From the NCBI GenBank assembly GCA_017550035.1, contig JAFYLS010000100.1:1-35286 (forward strand): a DNA stretch of 35,286 nucleotides. Direction: 5' to 3'. Positions 7,114 to 15,443 of the stretch are shown here, one piece after another. Source of the DNA: Clostridia bacterium. Its GTDB lineage: Bacteria; Bacillota; Clostridia; Christensenellales; Aristaeellaceae. Within the stretch, counting starts at the first letter, position 1. Each line of letters starts with the position of its first letter. The notes below the pieces were generated by a model. It was not told the DNA's origin, made no database searches, and worked only from the letters and a program-made list of their open reading frames with translations. A program made the translations under genes and the position numbers.

Positions 7114-7623
7114 TTATTCCACACAGACGCGCACATACACCCCGTCAGTGGCGTCAACTTCCACCAGTGTGCCGATACAGCCGTTTTCCACCAGCGTGAT
7201 CAAATGCTGCAGGTCCACGCTCTTGACGGCATTGACGCCCTGGGATTTGCCGTTCATGACAGTGTCAAGGGTCAGGCCGTTTTCCAGCATGATCTTGCAC
7301 AGCATCAGGGGGATGGAAATGCGGGCTTCTTCTTCGCCGTCTTCAAACACATAAATGCGAAGCTGCATGTCTTCAAATTTTTTGCGTTCTTCGGGAGGCA
7401 GCACCTGCATGGCAGGCTTTTTTTCACCGCTGAGCAGCACATCGGTGCTCACGCCCAGCAGCTGGGCAAGCGTAGGCAGCAGCATAATGTCGGGGCAGCT
7501 CTGGTCGTTTTCCCACTTGCTGATGGCCTGGGGGGAAACGTTCAGCTTTTCAGCCAGTGCTTCCTGGGTCAGTTTCTTTTCTTTGCGCAGGTTGGAGATG
7601 CGAGCGCCTAAGGTTTCAGTCAT
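7114..7623 (-). CDS. XRE-family transcriptional regulator with C-terminal sensor-like domain
   Basis: The 169-residue protein starts with a classic helix-turn-helix of the Cro/C1 type at residues 5-60 (ISNLRKEKKLTQEALAEKLN, recognition helix around SPQAISKWEND). After a linker at about 65-87 comes a C-terminal domain (88-169) that ends GTLVEVDATDGVYVRV and resembles the whole 76-residue protein downstream. ATG 7623 has AAAGGAG nine bases upstream. Such regulators usually bind palindromes near their own promoter; a GGTTGA/TCAACC array stands at 7708-7757. The ligand and targets are unknown. HTH assignment is firm, the sensor role is inferred. Confidence 0.92.
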   Translation of the reverse strand: MTETLGARISNLRKEKKLTQEALAEKLNVSPQAISKWENDQSCPDIMLLPTLAQLLGVSTDVLLSGEKKPAMQVLPPEERKKFEDMQLRIYVFEDGEEEARISIPLMLCKIMLENGLTLDTVMNGKSQGVNAVKSVDLQHLITLVENGCIGTLVEVDATDGVYVRVCVE

Positions 7624-7669
7624 CGAAAATTGCTCCTTTCAAGAAGTGTCATACTGTTTTGATGGGGCC

Positions 7670-7699
7670 ATTATATAATACAAAATCTGGAAAAGGAAT
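7670..7699 (-). promoter_or_regulatory. Promoter of the XRE operon
   Basis: Perfect -10 TATAAT at 7670-7675. The -35 region (TTCCTT at 7693-7698 with a 17-base spacer) is poor, as is typical of promoters that need an activator. Confidence 0.5.
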
Positions 7700-7707
7700 G
7701 ATGCAGT

Positions 7708-7757
7708 GGTTGAAATGTATCAACCAACGGTTGAATAAAAGGGAAAACGGCGGTTGA
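7708..7757. promoter_or_regulatory. GGTTGA/TCAACC repeat array, candidate operator
   Basis: A perfect palindrome TCAACC-AAC-GGTTGA lies at 7720-7734. Further GGTTGA copies stand at 7708-7713 and 7752-7757, so the same-strand copies are 21 and 23 bases apart, about two helical turns. The array lies just upstream of the weak -35 of the XRE promoter, between addB and the regulator, and is the likeliest binding site for that regulator (inference). Confidence 0.55.
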
Positions 7758-7779
7758 TTTTGATTTTTGAGGTAGTTTT

Positions 7780-10700
7780 TTATGCTTCAGGCGGCTGATT
7801 GATCTTTTCCAGCAGCTCATCAAAGGACAGCGCGTTCACGCGCCTGGGATGGCTGTCTTCCCGGCGGCAGATGCCGGCGTAATCGCAAAAGTCGCAGGGA
7901 GAGGAACTGGCAGTCAGCGGACGGGCGGCAATATCGCCCCTGCGCATGCTTTCGCACAGGTCCCTGGCGGTATCCCGGGCATGAAGAAGCAGTTTGCGCA
8001 TGTCCTGAAGTTCGGCAACCGGCTTATGCTGCATAAACTCTCCGTCCTGCTTGAGGAGCTTGGGCATGGTCATGGGCGGCTGAGCATCGTCCATCATTTG
8101 CACGATGCGGGCGTCCTTCAGCGTAATGCCCTTCAGGTGCAGTTTTTCCGCCAGCTTCTGTTCTGCCAGCGTCAGGTCCATGGGATCTTCGATGAGGGGA
8201 TCCTTGAGGGAGAAATAATAGGCGCCGGCAGGCTCGGCTTCCGTGTCGCTTTCTGTGGCAGCCAGCAGGTAGATGAGCAATTGCAACTGCCTTCCGTAAA
8301 ATACCTGGGTGGGATCTATATCCCGGCTGCCGCTCTTGTAGTCCACCACCCTCAAATACACGCCTTCATCGCCTTCAAAGCGGTCAATGCGGTCAATAAC
8401 GCCCCGGAGCAGTACTTTTTTGCCGTTATCCAGCGTCAGTTCCACGGGAGGCAGGGAGTCCTTTTCGCTGTAGCCGAAACGGATTTCGCTGCCCTGCGGG
8501 GTAAAACGGGAGTGCTGAGCGCCCCTGGTGAAGGCCCATGCCACGCGCCGGAGCACTTTGCGGTAGCGTTCGCCGGCATAGCGCACCCGGGCGGAATCCT
8601 GCAGCATGGGGCCGAACTGAGTTTCCATCAGGTCGGTGGATACTTTGTCCATCCACGCATCGCAGTCTTTTTTGCTGATGCGGGGCCAATTGGGAATGGA
8701 GGGGAGAAGCCGCGTAAACCCTTCCATGGCGCTGTGGTAGAAATTGCCCGCGTCCTGGCTCTGGATTTTCCATTCCTTGCGGGGCTGGGCGGCAAGACCG
8801 TAGCGCACAAAGTGCTGGTACGGGCAGGCGGCGTAGCTTTCCAGCCGGGATACACTCATGACGCGTTCCAGGAACAGTTCCTTGGTCACATCCCGGCTGA
8901 GGGGGGCGCGATCATCGGCGCGGACAAAGGCGTTTTGCACCTGCCGGGCAAGGTCCGGATGTTTGCTGCACAAATAGCGCCATGCGTTTTGCCACACGCT
9001 GTCCATACGGTTGCTAAGAAAACGTTCGCACAGTTCTTCCGCTGCCGTGCGGGGGGAAAGGGGCATGCCGCTTTCCCGGGCAGCCGTTACGCCGCCTTCT
9101 TCCACCAGAAGTGGCCATGCTCTGCGCAGCTTGTGCAGAAACAGATGGGGAAGATGGCTTTCGCCAGCCTGACTGGCAATGGCGCGGGTAAAAATGACCT
9201 GTTGTCGCGCGGCGCACAGGGTATGGTAAAAGTCCAGGAATTTCAAATCATCCCGTCCGTCCAGACTGAGGGAAATGTATGTATCTGTGTGTTTTTCCAG
9301 AGACAGGCGCTCTTCTTCCGTCAGCATGGCGTCAGGGGCGGCGTTCATCACGCCGTCGGATACATTGCAGATGAACAGCACGTCCGTTTCCTCACCGGAA
9401 AGGTCGCCGACCCGGGCGCACATGACGCTGCCGCTGTCCGGGGGCAGGGCGGAAATTTCCTGCTGCTCGATACCGGCTTCCAGCATATCCCGCACCTGAC
9501 GGGTGCTGAGCTTCAACTGGCCGGAAAGCTCGCTCATTTCATCCAGCAGATTCATCAGGAAATTCCATACCTGACGGCCCTGCGCCGCCTGAGAGAGCAT
9601 GTTCTTTTCCAGCAGCATTTCTTCATGCTGCATCAGGCGCTGATATACGCCTGTGTTTTCCAGATAGGTGTAGATGGCGGTCAGCGCTTCCAGACAGTTT
9701 TCGCTGTTTTTCAGCGCCTGCCGCAGGGTTTCCAGCGGCGCGATCAAGCTTTCCCTTGCACTTTCCAGACGGGCGCATTCCTCACTGTCGCCCCGGGTGA
9801 AGGGAGAAACAAACATGCTGCCCCGGATGCCGTAGGCCAGAATATAATTTTCCAGAGAGAAGCGCAAAGCTTCTTCCACAGGCGCGTATCCCGAATGCAG
9901 CATGTCCAGCATGTCCTGCGGGTCGTACCGGGAATCGATGCTTCTCAGGGAGGAGAGCAAAAACCTTGCGGCGCCATGGGATGCCATGGGCATTTTGCGG
10001 GGCAGGTAGAAGGGAATATCAAAGGATTGGAACACGCTTTCGGTCACGCCTTCGTAGCCGCTCATATCTCCAAAGGCCACGGTCATATGGGCAAAGGGCG
10101 TGCCCATCTGGTGCAGGCGGAGAATTTCCCGGGCCACAAAGCGCATTTCATCATAGGGCGTGGCGGCGGCATACAGCCGTGCATGGGGAATGCTTTTTAT
10201 ATACACATGGCCGTGCAGAAAGGCGCGTACGGGGGTTTTGAGCGGAAAGCGCGCGTCTTCTGCGGCCGAGGGCAGCGTATGGAGGGAGCAGGGAAGGGAT
10301 TTTTCTTCGCACAGTGCATAAAGCCTGCCCACGCTTTCCATGACGGGGGCATAGGCGGGCGCATCGGCTTCGCAGCGCATCAGCAGCGTGACGGGGTGAC
10401 TGCCTTTTTCCAGCGCTGTGAGAATGCGGGCGAACTGCAGCGTGATCATATCAAACCCGATGGCGAAAACAAGGGTGTTTTCCTGCCAGCGGCCATTTTC
10501 CAGCAGCTGAATCAGCGCATCTGTTACGTCCTCGCCGTCGGCAAACAGGTTTTCCATCAACTGGGTGTAGGCGCGAAGGATCAATGCGGTATCACTCAGT
10601 TTATCCCGGGAAGCGCCTTCGGGCAGGGTACACACGTAATCCGACAGCATGTCCGGAGAGATCTGAGACCGCTTCAAATCGGCAATCAGCTGGGCCATAT

Positions 10701-11055
10701 GGGCAATGAAGCCCTGCCGGTGGGCAGCGCCGGCGTAATAGCGCATTTCCTTTTCGCACTGGCTCACGGCAGCGGAAACGGCCATCATTTTGCCCGTATC
10801 GCCAATGCGGATGCGGCGGTTCACATCGCCCATGCCTTCCTGCTCAAACACCCGCTCGCTCATGCGGGAGGGGGAGAGCACCTGCACGTCAAAGAAGCCC
10901 TGCAGCTGCAGTGCGGAAAGCAGTTCTCTTTCTGTTTTCAGCGTGGCCATTTCGGGCACCAGCACCAGACATTTTTGCCCCTTTTCCAGCGCAGTGCGGA
11001 TGCAATTTGTCATGTAATGGCGCAGGGACTGTGGATCGCCGTAAAAAATCTGCAT
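7780..11055 (-). CDS. addB: ATP-dependent helicase/nuclease subunit B (AddB)
   Basis: AddB forms, with AddA, the helicase-nuclease that resects double-strand breaks and responds to Chi. The 1091-residue protein is within family range. The C-terminal RecB-type nuclease domain has GVIDRID (Asp888) and VVDYKSG (Asp905, Lys907). Four cysteines fit the AddB [4Fe-4S] cluster: Cys744 (YAACPYQHF) and Cys1054, Cys1057, Cys1063 (C-x2-C-x5-C). The N-terminal P-loop is degenerate: where most AddB proteins have GxxGxGKS/T, this one reads GDPQSLRHYM, with no GK(S/T). AddB's helicase is thought to be non-motor, so this may be tolerated. No addA lies next to it, contrary to the usual addB-addA order. ATG 11055 has GAGGT eight bases upstream. 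Confidence 0.92.
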   Translation of the reverse strand: MQIFYGDPQSLRHYMTNCIRTALEKGQKCLVLVPEMATLKTERELLSALQLQGFFDVQVLSPSRMSERVFEQEGMGDVNRRIRIGDTGKMMAVSAAVSQCEKEMRYYAGAAHRQGFIAHMAQLIADLKRSQISPDMLSDYVCTLPEGASRDKLSDTALILRAYTQLMENLFADGEDVTDALIQLLENGRWQENTLVFAIGFDMITLQFARILTALEKGSHPVTLLMRCEADAPAYAPVMESVGRLYALCEEKSLPCSLHTLPSAAEDARFPLKTPVRAFLHGHVYIKSIPHARLYAAATPYDEMRFVAREILRLHQMGTPFAHMTVAFGDMSGYEGVTESVFQSFDIPFYLPRKMPMASHGAARFLLSSLRSIDSRYDPQDMLDMLHSGYAPVEEALRFSLENYILAYGIRGSMFVSPFTRGDSEECARLESARESLIAPLETLRQALKNSENCLEALTAIYTYLENTGVYQRLMQHEEMLLEKNMLSQAAQGRQVWNFLMNLLDEMSELSGQLKLSTRQVRDMLEAGIEQQEISALPPDSGSVMCARVGDLSGEETDVLFICNVSDGVMNAAPDAMLTEEERLSLEKHTDTYISLSLDGRDDLKFLDFYHTLCAARQQVIFTRAIASQAGESHLPHLFLHKLRRAWPLLVEEGGVTAARESGMPLSPRTAAEELCERFLSNRMDSVWQNAWRYLCSKHPDLARQVQNAFVRADDRAPLSRDVTKELFLERVMSVSRLESYAACPYQHFVRYGLAAQPRKEWKIQSQDAGNFYHSAMEGFTRLLPSIPNWPRISKKDCDAWMDKVSTDLMETQFGPMLQDSARVRYAGERYRKVLRRVAWAFTRGAQHSRFTPQGSEIRFGYSEKDSLPPVELTLDNGKKVLLRGVIDRIDRFEGDEGVYLRVVDYKSGSRDIDPTQVFYGRQLQLLIYLLAATESDTEAEPAGAYYFSLKDPLIEDPMDLTLAEQKLAEKLHLKGITLKDARIVQMMDDAQPPMTMPKLLKQDGEFMQHKPVAELQDMRKLLLHARDTARDLCESMRRGDIAARPLTASSSPCDFCDYAGICRREDSHPRRVNALSFDELLEKINQPPEA

Positions 11056-11093
11056 GGGAAGACCTCGTTTTGTTGTTCCGTTTACATTGCATG

Positions 11094-11124
11094 GAGAAAA
11101 AGAGACGGAAAGATCCGTCTCTTT
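11094..11124 (-). terminator. Terminator of the murA-DUF368 operon
   Basis: An 11-bp perfect stem, AAAGAGACGGA at 11099-11109 with its complement at 11114-11124 and a 4-base loop. Read on the minus strand it is followed by a T run. It separates the DUF368 gene from addB. Confidence 0.88.
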
Positions 11125-11130
11125 GAAAAA

Positions 11131-12048
11131 TCAGTCTTTTTTCACGTTGCTGCCCCACTTATCCAGGCACAGCGCAAAGAAAAACCCGATCACGCCGCAG
11201 GCGATGCACAGCAGAATCTGGCCGATGCCGTTGTAGGCGGTGGGAATAATCAGCAGCGTGGAGGCAGCCACTACGCCCAGAATGATGTGGTGGATGAGGG
11301 CGTGGTGGCTGCTGAGCAGGTAATTGACGAACCGGGCGCAGAGCAGCGCGGTAGCCAGAATACCAACCAGCAACGGCAGAATGCAGCCCCACTGCACCTG
11401 AGACAGGGCAGGCAGCGCATTACCGGCGATGATGGCGGCAATCACGTCTTTCAGGTAGGTGGCAATGGAACCAATGCCCGCCGTCATGGGCTCATACAGG
11501 CCCATAAAGATCAGAATGGAGGAGGAACTGAGACCGGGCAGCACCAGGGAAAGGCCCCATACCGCGCCGCAGAACAGATACCACCAGGGGTTGGGCGTGA
11601 TGGCGGACAGGGCGGAATATTTGAAAGTACACAGCAGCGCAAACACGGCGGCAAAGGTGAGGCCCAGTGTGATAAAATCCTTTTTGCTGCGGCCCTTTTC
11701 ACCCGCTTCGCGCCACAGAGAGGGCATGGTGCCCAGAATCAGACCAAAAAACAGGCAGGTAGCCACCACGGAATCGGCGCCGAAGGCCAGTTCCACGCCT
11801 TTGGCCAATACCACAAAGCCCAGCGCCCAGCCGATGATGACGGGGATGAACAGCTTGTAATATTGCTTGAAGGACTGGAGCGGGTGGGAAAGCAGCGCCA
11901 TGATGGGCTGATAAATGCCGAAGATCACCATCAGCACGCCGCCGCTGATGCCGGGCAAAATGGCGCCCACGCCGATCAACGCGCCCTGCAGCACATGGAA
12001 CAGCCAGGCTACTGGGCTTTGGTGTGTCAGGTTCTTTTTTTCAGTCAT
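11131..12048 (-). CDS. DUF368 membrane protein, PopT-type undecaprenyl phosphate translocase family
   Basis: DUF368 proteins (PopT) have been reported to return undecaprenyl phosphate across the membrane, recycling the lipid carrier for peptidoglycan and teichoic acids. The 305-residue protein is mostly hydrophobic with about eight or nine helices. It shows the two internally related family motifs, GVGAILPGISGGVL (about 26-39) and LSLVLPGLSSSSIL (about 165-178), each with the conserved Pro-Gly-Ser core. GGAGG lies eight bases before ATG 12048. It is the third gene of a murA-J domain-DUF368 unit, a sensible context for cell-wall lipid recycling. Family is firm; the transport role rests on published work with relatives. 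Confidence 0.88.
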   Translation of the reverse strand: MTEKKNLTHQSPVAWLFHVLQGALIGVGAILPGISGGVLMVIFGIYQPIMALLSHPLQSFKQYYKLFIPVIIGWALGFVVLAKGVELAFGADSVVATCLFFGLILGTMPSLWREAGEKGRSKKDFITLGLTFAAVFALLCTFKYSALSAITPNPWWYLFCGAVWGLSLVLPGLSSSSILIFMGLYEPMTAGIGSIATYLKDVIAAIIAGNALPALSQVQWGCILPLLVGILATALLCARFVNYLLSSHHALIHHIILGVVAASTLLIIPTAYNGIGQILLCIACGVIGFFFALCLDKWGSNVKKD

Positions 12049-12069
12049 TTTTGCGCCTCCGGAGGGATG

Positions 12070-12095
12070 ATGAAAAACAGGCGGCTTTTGCCGCC
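12070..12095 (-). terminator. Weak terminator between the J-domain gene and DUF368 gene
   Basis: GGCGGC-TTTT-GCCGCC at 12080-12095, followed on the minus strand by TGTTTTTCATC. It may only attenuate, because the DUF368 gene follows with its own ribosome site and no clear promoter. Confidence 0.6.
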
Positions 12096-12111
12096 ATGTA
12101 TGGGTGAATCA

Positions 12112-12630
12112 TTATTTTCTGCTAAACAGGCTTTGCGCCCAGTCGGCAACTCTGTAGTGTAGTTTTTGATGCTTTTTCATGGCTACGGCGGCGTCCAGCG
12201 CCCATGCGCGGTATTCCCGGTTGTCGGGAGAGAGCAAAATGGCGGCGCGGAAAGCCTGATGGGCAGAGGAAAACTGCTTGAGTTTCATGAGCAGCTGGCC
12301 CTGAAAAAAGTACCATTCTTCTGTTTTGCTCTGTGCGCGGGTCATCTGTCCCAGGGCGCTTTCGATATGGCCCTGATCCATCAGCTTGCGGGCAACGGCA
12401 ATGGCCTGTTCCGCAGGCAGCGCAGAAAAGCTGGTCTGCCGGTTGGCTGCGGCTTTCATGGCCTGCTCGTAGGCCAGGTTCAGTTCTACCAGTTTTTCCT
12501 GGGCACGCAGCTGCATTTCCCGGTCCTCAAACTGATCGGGATGATGCTGTTTCACCCGTGCGCGATAGGCCTGATGCACCTGTTCCTGCGTGGCGTCAGG
12601 GGCAATGCCCAGCACTTCAAATGCATTCAC
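12112..12630 (-). CDS. J-domain (DnaJ-like) protein with TPR-like tail
   Basis: J-domain proteins stimulate the ATPase of Hsp70 (DnaK) and direct it to clients. Residues 1-65 of this 172-residue protein form a J domain with the essential HPD motif at His30-Pro31-Asp32. Residues 75-150 look like helical tetratricopeptide-type repeats (AIAVARKLMDQGHIESALGQ, WYFFQGQLLMKLKQFSSAHQ, AFRAAILLSPDNREY), a likely protein-binding part. It lacks the Gly/Phe and zinc regions of true DnaJ. The start is GTG 12630, six bases after GGAGGT. It lies between murA and the DUF368 gene, so a link to envelope enzymes is possible but unproven. Confidence 0.88.
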   Translation of the reverse strand: MNAFEVLGIAPDATQEQVHQAYRARVKQHHPDQFEDREMQLRAQEKLVELNLAYEQAMKAAANRQTSFSALPAEQAIAVARKLMDQGHIESALGQMTRAQSKTEEWYFFQGQLLMKLKQFSSAHQAFRAAILLSPDNREYRAWALDAAVAMKKHQKLHYRVADWAQSLFSRK

Positions 12631-12690
12631 GGTGTTACCTCCTGTTGTTTGGCGCGTTTTCCGTTGGCGGGATGGACCTGTGTTTTTGTT

Positions 12691-13953
12691 TTACAGGCTC
12701 TCGCGGCGAATGTCAGCGCCCAGAGAACGGAGTTTTTCCTCGATATGCTCGTATCCGCGGGCAATGAAGGAGGGTTCATAAATTTCGGTGGTGCCTTTCG
12801 CCATCAAACCCGCCACCACCAGCGCAGCACCGGCACGCAAATCCGTGCAGGTGACGGGTGCGCCGTAGAGTTCGTCCACACCGTCAATAATGGCGGTCTG
12901 GTCCAGAATGCGCACATGGGCGCCCATGCGGGCAATTTCGTTCAGGTGTTTGAGGCGGGTTTCAAAAATGGTTTCGTTGATGATGGAAGTGCCTTTGGCC
13001 ATGCACAGCATAGCGCTCATGGGCTGTTGCAAATCCGTGGGGAAGCCGGGGTATTCCTGAGTCTTCACGTTCACGGCACGGTGTGCACCAACGGTGCGTA
13101 CGCGGATGGCATCATCCAGTTCGCTGACCAGCACGCCCATTTCCAGCAGCTTGGCAGTCAGCGCTTCCATATGGGTGGGAATGCAGCCGCGGATGGTCAC
13201 ATCGCCCCTTGTGGCAGCGGCGGCGATCATCAGCGTACCCGTTTCGATCTGGTCGGGGATGACGGCATAGGTGCTGCCGTGCAGGCGGTTCACGCCCCGG
13301 ATGCGGATGGTATCCGTGCCCGCGCCTTTGACCTTTGCGCCCATGGAGTTAAGGAAGTTGGCCAGATCTACAATATGCGGCTCCTTGGCGGCATTATGCA
13401 AAATGGTGGTGCCTTCCGCCTTGGCGGCGGCCAGCATCACATTGATGGTGCCGCCCACGGTGATGCGGTCAAAAAACACATTGGCGCCCACCAATTTGCC
13501 CTTGGCGCTGATGACGGCAGAGCGGTCTTCCACCTGCGCACCCAGGGCCTGGAAGCCTTTGATATGCAGGTCAAAAGGACGGCTGCCAATGGCGCAGCCG
13601 CCGGGATAGGCGACTTCCGCTTCGCCGAAGCGGCCCAGCAGTGCGCCGATCAGGTAATAGCTGGCGCGCATGCGGCTGGCATAGCGGTGGTCCACCTTGG
13701 TGCCGTTTACTTCCCGGGGGTCAATGACCATGCGGCGGTTTTGCCGGTCAAAATCCACCTTGGCGCCCAGCATGGTGAGAATATCATAAAGCACGCGCAC
13801 GTCCTCAATGTCCGGCACGTTTTCGATGGTACATACATCATCACTCAGCAGCGCAGCGGGAATCACGGCTACCGAGGTGTTTTTTCCGCCTGATACGAAG
13901 GTTTCACCAATGAGTGGCTTGCCGCCGTTGATGAGCAGCTTATAATTATCCAC
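12691..13953 (-). CDS. murA: UDP-N-acetylglucosamine 1-carboxyvinyltransferase MurA
   Basis: MurA transfers enolpyruvate from PEP to UDP-GlcNAc, the first committed step of peptidoglycan synthesis. The 420-residue protein has the UDP-GlcNAc-binding start with Lys24-Asn25 (SGGKN), and the loop with catalytic Cys120 (YPGGCAIGSRP), the residue alkylated by fosfomycin, so it is expected to be sensitive. The Asp of FPTDLQQP near residue 304 is the conserved catalytic base. The start is GTG 13953 with AGAGGGG about 10 bases upstream. A strong promoter is at 14011-14039. Bacillota often have two MurA paralogues; which one this is cannot be told here. It heads an operon with the J-domain and DUF368 genes. 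Confidence 0.96.
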   Translation of the reverse strand: MDNYKLLINGGKPLIGETFVSGGKNTSVAVIPAALLSDDVCTIENVPDIEDVRVLYDILTMLGAKVDFDRQNRRMVIDPREVNGTKVDHRYASRMRASYYLIGALLGRFGEAEVAYPGGCAIGSRPFDLHIKGFQALGAQVEDRSAVISAKGKLVGANVFFDRITVGGTINVMLAAAKAEGTTILHNAAKEPHIVDLANFLNSMGAKVKGAGTDTIRIRGVNRLHGSTYAVIPDQIETGTLMIAAAATRGDVTIRGCIPTHMEALTAKLLEMGVLVSELDDAIRVRTVGAHRAVNVKTQEYPGFPTDLQQPMSAMLCMAKGTSIINETIFETRLKHLNEIARMGAHVRILDQTAIIDGVDELYGAPVTCTDLRAGAALVVAGLMAKGTTEIYEPSFIARGYEHIEEKLRSLGADIRRESL

Positions 13954-14010
13954 TGGTCGAAAACCCCTCTCTGTTGCATTTCAAACGCACCCGTCAGGGC
14001 GCACATAAGT

Positions 14011-14039
14011 ATTATAGCATATCCGTCAGAATATGGCAA
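14011..14039 (-). promoter_or_regulatory. Promoter of murA operon
   Basis: TTGCCA (14034-14039), 17-base spacer, TATAAT (14011-14016), with TG one base before the -10 (extended -10). Confidence 0.8.
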
Positions 14040-14097
14040 CTTATTGACAATATATCTCAAAACGTGGGAAAATGGCAGAAAGTGAAGGAGTGATTGC

Positions 14098-14574
14098 ATG
14101 GATAAGTTGATCGTCAGACGGTTTGAACCCGGGGATGCCGCCGCGGTATCTGCGCTGGTCATTGAAACCATGCGCACATCCAACCTGCAGGATTACGGCG
14201 CGGCATTCATTGAGCAGGTTGTGCAGCATTTTGGCCCTGAAAATATCCTGCAAAAGGCGGGATGGACGCATTTTTATGTGGCAGTGGACGGCGAAACCAT
14301 CGTCGGCTGCGGTGCCATCGGCCCTTATTGGGATAAAGTGGACGAAAGCTGTCTGTTCACCATCTTTGTGCATCCCGCCTGTCAGGGCAGGGGTATCGGC
14401 AGGCTGATCGTCCAAACGCTGGAGGAGGATGAATATTTCCTGCGGGCCAAGCGCATCGAAGTGCCTGCCTCCATCACGGCCCTGGGCTTTTACAAAAAGA
14501 TGGGCTACACGCACAAGGGCGGCGTGGCGGAATTGGACGACGAACAGCACTACCGCATGGAAAAGTTTCGGTAA
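14098..14574 (+). CDS. GNAT-family N-acetyltransferase
   Basis: The 158-residue protein has the GNAT fold: beta-strand start IVRRFEPGDAAAV, motif A around residues 88-106 with the acetyl-CoA pyrophosphate loop QGRGIGR, and motif B around ALGFYKKMGY, typical of small-molecule or protein acetyltransferases. GAAGGAG lies seven bases before ATG 14098. It is transcribed away from murA and followed after 41 bases by a transglutaminase-like gene. The acceptor substrate is unknown. YDFY-like ending HYRMEKF is common in this broad family, which has very diverse roles. Confidence 0.9.
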   Translation: MDKLIVRRFEPGDAAAVSALVIETMRTSNLQDYGAAFIEQVVQHFGPENILQKAGWTHFYVAVDGETIVGCGAIGPYWDKVDESCLFTIFVHPACQGRGIGRLIVQTLEEDEYFLRAKRIEVPASITALGFYKKMGYTHKGGVAELDDEQHYRMEKFR

Positions 14575-14615
14575 ACAAACAATCCGCCGGTGGGTTGAAT
14601 ACAAAGAGGTACAGC

Positions 14616-15440
14616 ATGGATCACGTATTTATCGATGAAATCAAAAAGAATCAAGTGTTTCAAGCGACAGCGCGTATCCCGATAGCATATAAAACAAGCG
14701 GACCGGAATACGAAATGTTGAAGGAAGAATATCACTTTTCCAATTTTGTGGGTGAACGGGACTTCGATAAGGCGTTCAATTTGCTGGCATGGGTGAACAG
14801 GCACTTTCGGCACACGGGGAATTATGATAATTCCGATCGACAAGATGCACTGACGCTGTTGAAACTGGCCTTTGACAGCGGCTATGGGATCAATTGTCTG
14901 GCGATGTCCATTGTTTTGTGTGAATGCCTGCTGGCAGTCAACGTGAAGGCACGCGTGATGTATATGATGCCCAAAGAACCCAATGACAGTGATAATCATG
15001 TGGTTGTGGAGGCGTTCATTTCAGAACTGAATAAATGGGTCATGCTGGATCCGACATATGGCAGTTATTGCTTGGATGCCGATGGAAACATTTTGAATCT
15101 ATATGAAATGCGCAATTGCATTGCGGAAGGGAAAGAATATCATTTTTCAAACGCCATCAATTACAATGGTCAAACAGTAGATGATCTTGATGATGTGAAA
15201 ATTTATTATGCGAAAAACCTGTTTTTCTTCCGATGCAAAAGTGTACAGGGATACGGGCGGCACATTGAATGCGGCGATATTTTGGAGTTGGCGCCAAAGG
15301 GTTTTGATGTACATGGGCGCATGGTAGAAAATCTGTTGTTCAGAATAAACACATACGGGAATCATAAGGCGTTTCAAACGTGGATGGCGTATGAAAAAAG
15401 TCTGGACAATCAGTACATCGATATTGCATCCATCTATTGA
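14616..15440 (+). CDS. Transglutaminase-like cysteine protease-fold protein
   Basis: This 274-residue protein has the transglutaminase-like triad in order: Cys94 (GINCLAMS), His128 (SDNHVVVEAF) and Asp145 (MLDPTYG). Its catalytic activity (protease, amidase or crosslinking) cannot be told. No signal peptide is present, so it is likely cytoplasmic. I chose ATG 14616, six bases after AGAGG; an in-frame TTG at 14595 is less likely. The gene is clearly AT-richer than its neighbours, including frequent AAT, TAT and GAT codons, which suggests later acquisition. It is probably co-transcribed with the GNAT gene and ends at a strong terminator. Confidence 0.8.
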   Translation: MDHVFIDEIKKNQVFQATARIPIAYKTSGPEYEMLKEEYHFSNFVGERDFDKAFNLLAWVNRHFRHTGNYDNSDRQDALTLLKLAFDSGYGINCLAMSIVLCECLLAVNVKARVMYMMPKEPNDSDNHVVVEAFISELNKWVMLDPTYGSYCLDADGNILNLYEMRNCIAEGKEYHFSNAINYNGQTVDDLDDVKIYYAKNLFFFRCKSVQGYGRHIECGDILELAPKGFDVHGRMVENLLFRINTYGNHKAFQTWMAYEKSLDNQYIDIASIY

Positions 15441-15443
15441 ATG

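Noticed and set aside
7849..12162. A 4.3 kb open frame on the plus strand
   Set aside because: It runs exactly antisense to addB and the DUF368 gene and through terminators. It has no ribosome site and its translation has low-complexity, His/Gly-rich composition. It reflects rarity of TTA, CTA and TCA codons on the real strand.
12166..13893. Plus-strand open frame of 575 codons
   Set aside because: Antisense to murA and the J-domain gene, no ribosome site.
14044..14073. TTGACA at 14044-14049 as promoter of the GNAT gene
   Set aside because: The -35 is perfect, but the best -10 (GAAAAT at 14068, 18-base spacer) matches poorly and leaves almost no leader before the ribosome site. It is possible but not supported enough.
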